From an uncultured Parvularculaceae bacterium (GTDB lineage: Bacteria; Pseudomonadota; Alphaproteobacteria; Caulobacterales; Parvularculaceae), in contig CALLPQ010000002.1 of NCBI GenBank assembly GCA_938015425.1, forward strand, positions 1 through 33,159: a stretch of 33,159 nt of DNA. Direction: 5' to 3'. Below, piece by piece: positions 27,948 through 33,159 of the stretch (positions within the stretch are counted from its first letter, which is position 1; every line of letters begins with the position of its first letter). Position numbers and translations under genes: made by a program. The notes beneath the pieces are model-generated. The model worked only from the letters and a program-made list of their open reading frames with translations. It had not been told where the DNA came from and ran no database searches.

Positions 27948-28823
27948 ATGAATATCAAAATTGCTTTTTTGGGGTTAGGTGTGATGGGCTATCCTATGGC
28001 GGGACATCTTGCTCGTGCAGGCAATGATGTGTGCGCCTATAATCGTACGACTGAAAAAGCGCAAAAATGGTTTGATGAGTATAAAGAGGAAAAAATTACG
28101 TTTCAGCCTCATGCAATAGATGCGGTTAAAGGAGCAAAAATTGTTTTTGCCTGCCTTGGGGATGATCCTGATGTGCGCGATATCGCACTGGATGTTATTC
28201 CGGCTATGGAAAAGGGCAGTATTTTTGTCGACCACACAACGGCGTCACCGCAATTAGCGCGTGAATTGTCGGAATTGGCAAAAAGCCATGATATTGGTTT
28301 TGTTGATGCACCTGTTTCCGGCGGGGAGGCGGGTGCGGTTAATGGTAAACTATCCATTATGTGCGGGGCCAGCGACGAGGATTTTGCTGCAGCCCAGCCG
28401 ATAATGGCATGCTATGCGTTGCGCAGCGTGCATGTGGGGCCATGTGGTCATGGCCAGCTTTGTAAAGCGGTTAATCAGATTTGTATTGCCGGTGTGTTGC
28501 AAGGGCTTAGTGAAGGGGTTCATTTTGCCCAACAGGCCGGAATTGATATCGACAAAATGTTGGAAGCTATTTCTGGTGGTGCGGCCCAAAGCTGGCAGAT
28601 GGAAAACCGTACACGAACAATGGCCAAGGATGAGTTTGAATTTGGATTTGCTGTTGACTGGATGCGCAAAGACTTACGCATTGCCTTATCGGAAGCCCGC
28701 GATAATGGGGCGCGATTGCCTCTAACCGCTTTGGTTGATCAGCATTATGCTGATGTGCAATCCATGGGCGGTGGCCGTTGGGACACGTCTAGCCTATTGC
28801 GCCGCTTGACGAAAAAGAACTAA
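27948..28823 (+). CDS. NAD(P)-dependent oxidoreductase, 3-hydroxyisobutyrate dehydrogenase-like (beta-HAD family), 291 aa
   Basis: IAFLGLGVMGYPMAGHLARAGNDVCAYNRT Rossmann motif; FVDAPVSGGEAGAVNGKLSIMCG; GPCGHGQLCKAVNQICIAG. Confidence 0.93.
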   Translation: MNIKIAFLGLGVMGYPMAGHLARAGNDVCAYNRTTEKAQKWFDEYKEEKITFQPHAIDAVKGAKIVFACLGDDPDVRDIALDVIPAMEKGSIFVDHTTASPQLARELSELAKSHDIGFVDAPVSGGEAGAVNGKLSIMCGASDEDFAAAQPIMACYALRSVHVGPCGHGQLCKAVNQICIAGVLQGLSEGVHFAQQAGIDIDKMLEAISGGAAQSWQMENRTRTMAKDEFEFGFAVDWMRKDLRIALSEARDNGARLPLTALVDQHYADVQSMGGGRWDTSSLLRRLTKKN

Positions 28824-28839
28824 AGCGATTATAGCGAGA

Positions 28840-29133
28840 TCATGGATATTGATTAGGATCAAAGTCTAAAACGGGGGCCGTGATATTTTCTTTTGCCTTG
28901 GCAGATCCGTCAAAATTCTTAATTTCTTCTATGATGATGTACCAGTTATCGTGTGGGGCTTCGTCCATAAATCGACGCCAACTGGTCGTTATGTCCTTTA
29001 ATATCCTATCAGCGCTTTTGTTTGATTCAATCACGCATTTACCTGGGCCTAGAAATGAAAATATAAACTCATCTTTAAGATGATCTGTGATCCATTTTTC
29101 GTCTAGATCATAAACGACGATGTAATTTGTCAT
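28840..29133 (-). CDS. Hypothetical small protein, 97 aa (tentatively SinR/Cas2-like ferredoxin fold)
   Basis: ATG at 29133 (MTNYIVVYDLDE) preceded by a strong AAAAGGGGGGAAAGA SD-like tract; ORF-track start 29178 is further upstream. Confidence 0.7.
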   Translation of the reverse strand: MTNYIVVYDLDEKWITDHLKDEFIFSFLGPGKCVIESNKSADRILKDITTSWRRFMDEAPHDNWYIIIEEIKNFDGSAKAKENITAPVLDFDPNQYP

Positions 29134-29202
29134 TCTTTCCCCCCTTTTAATTATCAAATAAATTTGCGTCACGATCAATATTTGTAATTGTACTGATTGT
29201 TT

Positions 29203-29967
29203 TTAACTATTACTCTCTAGTTGCGCCTGCATGTTTTTTACAAATTCGCGTACCCGCGTATCTATCTCTTTCCACTCAGCCAGATAAGGGCGTTTAAAAC
29301 GGTAAACCACAGAGATATCATCATCCAGTTCATATTCGCGCCAGCATTCAGGACTTGGAATAGTGGGTAAATCTTCACGATAACAAAATAGGGCCATGGT
29401 TTGCCCAACACTGTCTTGACCGATAAATAATCTGGTATTGGCATAACCGTTTGTTGGTACGTCATCGCGTTTGGCAAGAAAATCATAGCGATTAAGACGA
29501 TAGGGGGTTCTGGTGCCACGTTGATCAACAGTGAGGGGTAGGTATAGATTTTCAATACGCTCTTCTTCGCTGAAGGTCTTGGTGCGTCTGGTCAAGGTGA
29601 TATAAAGCCGTCTTGTATCAGGTTCATTGTCGATAAATTCTAACCGCCATGTGGGGGCATAACCTGAAAGGGTTGGCCATAGGGCAAACAGATTCATGCT
29701 TTCCAGCTCGCCCCCCCTGCGTTCTCTTGGATAAATCGTATAATTCGAAGCAATTTTATAGGGCTTACCGGCAATTGAAAAATCTACCGTTTGCTCGCTA
29801 ACGGTGGGGCTTGGCACAGTGCCGTTAATTTCATCAACCGAGGGCCCCACATAACGATACAGGAATAAGGCGCACAAGATGAGAGTGGCAAGAATAATCC
29901 CGATGGCATACCGCCAGCTTGATTCTTCGCGAACTTCATCACCACCAAATCCGTAATTTGTATTCAT
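29203..29967 (-). CDS. Hypothetical protein with one N-terminal TM helix, 254 aa
   Basis: WRYAIGIILATLILCALFLYRYVG TM segment; long single frame co-oriented with neighbours. Confidence 0.75.
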   Translation of the reverse strand: MNTNYGFGGDEVREESSWRYAIGIILATLILCALFLYRYVGPSVDEINGTVPSPTVSEQTVDFSIAGKPYKIASNYTIYPRERRGGELESMNLFALWPTLSGYAPTWRLEFIDNEPDTRRLYITLTRRTKTFSEEERIENLYLPLTVDQRGTRTPYRLNRYDFLAKRDDVPTNGYANTRLFIGQDSVGQTMALFCYREDLPTIPSPECWREYELDDDISVVYRFKRPYLAEWKEIDTRVREFVKNMQAQLESNS

Positions 29968-30067
29968 GGCTGTCTATTTCTATCCTGTTTGTATTCGTGC
30001 CATTCCCACTAAGGGGGTTGAACGGCACGATATTCACCCAACAATAGAATAACTCGCCATACCATTT

Positions 30068-30090
30068 CAACAGGTAATCCATACCTGTTG
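30068..30090. other. Perfect 9-bp hairpin in a long intergenic region
   Basis: CAACAGGTA-ATCCA-TACCTGTTG. Confidence 0.5.
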
Positions 30091-30384
30091 GGGATAGAAT
30101 GTGTATTTATAATAGATATTATTCAAAAAGGCGGGTGGCACAGTGATCTGGCCCGCTCGATCCTTTGATATGGCTGAAATATTAGGGGGATGGATTGAAG
30201 CAATACTGACTATAAACGTGATTATAAAGGGGCAAAACCGGACTATAGAATAAGGTTTTGCGTTAATACGCTTTCATATCCCATACCAAAGACCATCTAT
30301 ACGCGCTATCTAATCGGGCGGCATAGATGGAGTTGTTTAGTTAAATTGATCTGGATGGTAATCCGGAAAGCTATATTGCTTTTA

Positions 30385-30951
30385 TTATTTTTTGGCCTTT
30401 ACCCAAGCCGCTGTCAGTTTGGCATGTTGCTCAGGGGGATAATTCTGCCAAGAAGAGCGCCCTTTTGTGGCGTCCACGATAAAGATTGAATCCCGTGGTA
30501 ACAAGTAAGGCGCGATGGCATTGCGCACACCAATTGCTGTATGCTGGCAGGATACTGTCCAAACATTTTCAGCAATTTTGAAACCCGGACCCAATGCCAG
30601 AATTGCGGTTTCAACGCGGCTTGCCGCTGCACTGACCACATCAAAGATTAAAATAAAATTAGATGCTCCTAAATCGGCATCATTATCTTTGTCGACCTTT
30701 TTTGATTCTGCGCCTTCTTCACGACGGCCAAATTTTTGTTTTTGGGAGTCATTGTCGGCTGTTTGTTTCCCGAAGAATTGTGCAAACGCGTTTTCTTCCT
30801 GGGCTTCCCGCCAACGGTTGGCACCGGCAGGGGAAATTAAAGACCAAGCGGCAAGACGTCCTTCATGGGCGAATTTTTTCAACTGGGAAGATGAATAAGG
30901 CCCGTAAATCTTATCTTCTACTTTCAAACACCAATTATCTGCGGCTAACAT
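30385..30951 (-). CDS. GYF_2-like domain protein with a possible SinR/Cas2-like C-terminal domain, 188 aa
   Basis: N-terminal WCLKVEDKIYGPYSSSQLKKFAHEGRLAAWSLISPAGANRWREA resembles GYF_2 (DUF4339); C-terminal FILIFDVVSAAASRVETAILALGPGFKIAENVWTVSCQHTAIGVRNAIAPYLLPRDSIFIVDAT. Confidence 0.7.
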   Translation of the reverse strand: MLAADNWCLKVEDKIYGPYSSSQLKKFAHEGRLAAWSLISPAGANRWREAQEENAFAQFFGKQTADNDSQKQKFGRREEGAESKKVDKDNDADLGASNFILIFDVVSAAASRVETAILALGPGFKIAENVWTVSCQHTAIGVRNAIAPYLLPRDSIFIVDATKGRSSWQNYPPEQHAKLTAAWVKAKK

Positions 30952-30978
30952 AGTTTTAGTTCCTGATTGAGACAGATA

Positions 30979-31800
30979 TTACTCTGTGGCTTTTCTGCCT
31001 AATGAACTTGCAAGGCGAATGCCATTTTTACTTTTGTTAATATTTTCGTTTTTCTTTATCGATTTCGAAGTCTTTACGGATGCAGAAGTCTTTTGGGATG
31101 TAGACGTCTTTTCGATGATGTCTTCCATATGTTTGCTGGCACCCAGAAAAACGACACCAACGCCCGTGTCATGGCGGCGTACAACCCGTGCCTTCATACG
31201 CCCGACTGTCATTTCTGTTCCTAAGGGAGGTTGGGGGATAATGCCTAAAGATGCTCCGGTTAAAGAGATATCCAGAATTGTGCATTGTGACTTTGCGCCA
31301 TCTTTCTGGATTAATGTAACCATGTGATCCATATCGATACGGGGTGCAAGGCGACGATCAACACTGCGTTGTCCACGATTAAGAACCCGTATCAAAGCAT
31401 CCGCAGTGCGTTTTGTTTTGGCACGCCGACTATTATAACGAACCGCAAAAGCGTGTTTGCCAGCTCTTATCACTGTGCTTTCAAAGCGGCCAATACCGTC
31501 AATATAGAGTATGACTTTTTCACCACGTTTAGGGGCTTGCTTGGCTCTGGATAAAGCACCACCGGCTGAAATATTCACCACAACACAAGGATACTCATTG
31601 CCATGTTGGTCCAAATAACGGGCTTTTAGCTTTAAATCCGTACGGAGATGGCGTCTTCGATCTTCGTTGGATTCCGTTAGGGGATTTTCTCCCTTGGTTA
31701 GGCCCGGTTTAGAGGGGGCCGGATTTGGGAAACTATCCGGGTTATCGTGACCATTAACCGAACCGTTAGACGGGTTTTGAGGGGCGGCTTGTTTTGACAT
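30979..31800 (-). CDS. Tandem PilZ-domain protein (putative c-di-GMP effector), 273 aa
   Basis: Two PilZ signatures: RRHLR...NISAGG and RLAPR...DISLTG; low-complexity Ser/Thr/Lys tail. Confidence 0.88.
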   Translation of the reverse strand: MSKQAAPQNPSNGSVNGHDNPDSFPNPAPSKPGLTKGENPLTESNEDRRRHLRTDLKLKARYLDQHGNEYPCVVVNISAGGALSRAKQAPKRGEKVILYIDGIGRFESTVIRAGKHAFAVRYNSRRAKTKRTADALIRVLNRGQRSVDRRLAPRIDMDHMVTLIQKDGAKSQCTILDISLTGASLGIIPQPPLGTEMTVGRMKARVVRRHDTGVGVVFLGASKHMEDIIEKTSTSQKTSASVKTSKSIKKNENINKSKNGIRLASSLGRKATE

Positions 31801-31914
31801 AATCGTTTATCTCGCCAATAAAGTTGAACTTGAGAGTGGATGATATAGCCTTTAAGTGAACAAAAGCTTGAAAACGGGACAAAATGATCTGGTTTTCTTC
31901 ATTATCGTTCCGTA

Positions 31915-32766
31915 ATGTCTAAAAATAAAACAATTATGCGCTTGAATTGCACAATAAGCGCCATGAAAGCGAAACCATTGGATCATCCACCTGAAACTCA
32001 CGACCCATCCAACAATAAAGCCCAATGGGCGTACAGAGCCCCCACGATCATCAATAGCCTGATTGTCATTATGGTGGCCGTTAGTCTTTTGTTAAGCTTT
32101 GGGCCTAAAGACTTAATGTTGTACTTTCGGGTATGGGGTACGCTTTATACGGATCGATATTTGTATATAGGTTCTGATTTTATGTCGCCTGTGCTTTTCG
32201 TATCACCATTATTGACCTATATTTTTCTTCATGGGGGGTGGCTGCATCTGTTTATGAATAGTGTTTTTTTATTGGCCTTTGGGGCTCCGGTTGCTTATCG
32301 CCTCATGTCTGATTTAAAAGCTTTTTCTCCTGAAACTATTATATCACCCGACACTATTGTCTTGACACGTCCTTTTAGAGGAAGCTTGTTATTTTTACTA
32401 TTTTTCTTGCTGGCCGGTGTTTTTAGCGGAATTGTCTTTGTTGCTCTTCATTTTGGCAACAATGCAAGCGTTGTGGGGGCCTCTGGCAGCGTAAGTGCGT
32501 TGATGGCTGCCGCGATCAGGATAGCCATTCCGGTTAAGGGGCAGGGGATGATGCACACATTGGGACCAATTCTGCCCCTTACTGACAAACGTATCGTAAA
32601 CTTCTCGGCTGCAATTATCGGCCTTAATATATTTATTGGGCTATTTGGCCGGCTTATTGATCCTAATGGCCCCGCCATCGCATGGGATGCCCATATTGCC
32701 GGCTATTTGTTTGGCCTCCTTGTGTTTCCCCTGTTTGATTGGGCGGCACAAAGCACAAACCGTTAA
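31915..32766 (+). CDS. Rhomboid family intramembrane serine protease, 283 aa
   Basis: FLHGGWLHLFMNSVFLLAFG, VVGASGSVSALMAA (catalytic Ser), AWDAHIAGYLFGLL (catalytic His); multiple TM segments. Confidence 0.92.
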   Translation: MSKNKTIMRLNCTISAMKAKPLDHPPETHDPSNNKAQWAYRAPTIINSLIVIMVAVSLLLSFGPKDLMLYFRVWGTLYTDRYLYIGSDFMSPVLFVSPLLTYIFLHGGWLHLFMNSVFLLAFGAPVAYRLMSDLKAFSPETIISPDTIVLTRPFRGSLLFLLFFLLAGVFSGIVFVALHFGNNASVVGASGSVSALMAAAIRIAIPVKGQGMMHTLGPILPLTDKRIVNFSAAIIGLNIFIGLFGRLIDPNGPAIAWDAHIAGYLFGLLVFPLFDWAAQSTNR

Positions 32767-32849
32767 AAGCCGATAGTGGGCTTACCAACCTTGCGTGAAA
32801 CCTGTTTTTGTTGAACAATGAAATTGGTTTTAACGATTATGTATGAGGT

Positions 32850-32883
32850 GGTTTGATATTTATAAATCGACTAATATCAAACC
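32850..32883. promoter_or_regulatory. Perfect 11-bp inverted repeat directly upstream of the CBS gene
   Basis: GGTTTGATATT-TATAAATCGACT-AATATCAAACC; could be an operator or a terminator of the rhomboid gene. Confidence 0.5.
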
Positions 32884-32904
32884 CATACGGATTCGAAGGG
32901 TTTT

Positions 32905-33159
32905 GTGAAAGTTGAAGATATACTTAAAGTTAAAGGGGATAGAGTTTTCACGGTTCTAAACGAGGCGACGATTTCCCAAGCTATAATTGTTTTGAACGAG
33001 AATAATATCGGGGCCGTTCTGGTGGTTGATAATGGGGGGGCGATTACCGGTATTTTGTCAGAACGCGATATAGTGCGACAGCTTGGTAAAAACGGATCAA
33101 CGACCCTATCCTCGTCTGTAGATAGTTGCATGACTGCAAACCCTTATCATTGCGCCTGT
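32905..33159 (+). CDS. CBS domain-containing protein, N-terminal part, truncated by window end
   Basis: GTG start with upstream GAAGGG; manual translation VKVEDILKVKGDRVFTVLNEATISQAIIVLNENNIGAVLVVDNGGAITGILSERDIVRQLGKNGSTTLSSSVDSCMTANPYHCAC, open to the window edge; absent from the ORF track, which lists an antisense ORF here. Confidence 0.85.
   Translation, partial: MKVEDILKVKGDRVFTVLNEATISQAIIVLNENNIGAVLVVDNGGAITGILSERDIVRQLGKNGSTTLSSSVDSCMTANPYHCAC

Noticed and set aside
28840-30951. CRISPR-Cas locus suggested by the Cas2-like sequence patterns
   Set aside because: No repeat-spacer array, Cas1 or effector gene anywhere in the window; any similarity would be to the wider Cas2/SinR-like fold only.

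Overview
33,159-bp window from a probable alphaproteobacterial chromosome, judged from gene content and protein style only. It reads as ordinary chromosomal sequence. I recognise no rRNA, tRNA, CRISPR array, transposase, phage or integrase gene. About 29 coding regions are supportable. In order they are: a TonB-dependent receptor; a 4-bp-overlapping three-gene operon (DUF917/S-Me-THD-type protein, HyuA-type hydantoinase/oxoprolinase, NCS1 permease); a GH36 alpha-galactosidase divergent from a DeoR regulator; an HSL-type esterase; a class I PHA synthase with a long Lys/Ser/Thr-rich N-terminal extension; two small envelope proteins; an M28 peptidase lipoprotein; a TRAP transporter operon (P-Q-M) running into a divergent PP2C-like protein; an S41 peptidase lipoprotein; a COG4551-like small PTP; a YdcZ-like DMT protein; an N-end-rule aminoacyl-transferase (Bpt type); an SLC13 permease with RCK_C domains; a flavin reductase; a 3-hydroxyisobutyrate-dehydrogenase-like protein; several hypotheticals; a GYF_2-like protein; a tandem PilZ protein; a rhomboid protease; and a CBS-domain gene cut by the window end. 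No complete novel multi-gene system is evident. The best leads are the histone-H1-like extension on PhaC, a possible GYF_2 plus SinR/Cas2-like fusion, the hydantoin-type operon with a perfect 14-bp palindrome upstream, and several unexplained intergenic inverted repeats. All family calls come from reading motifs in the translations; no database search was run.
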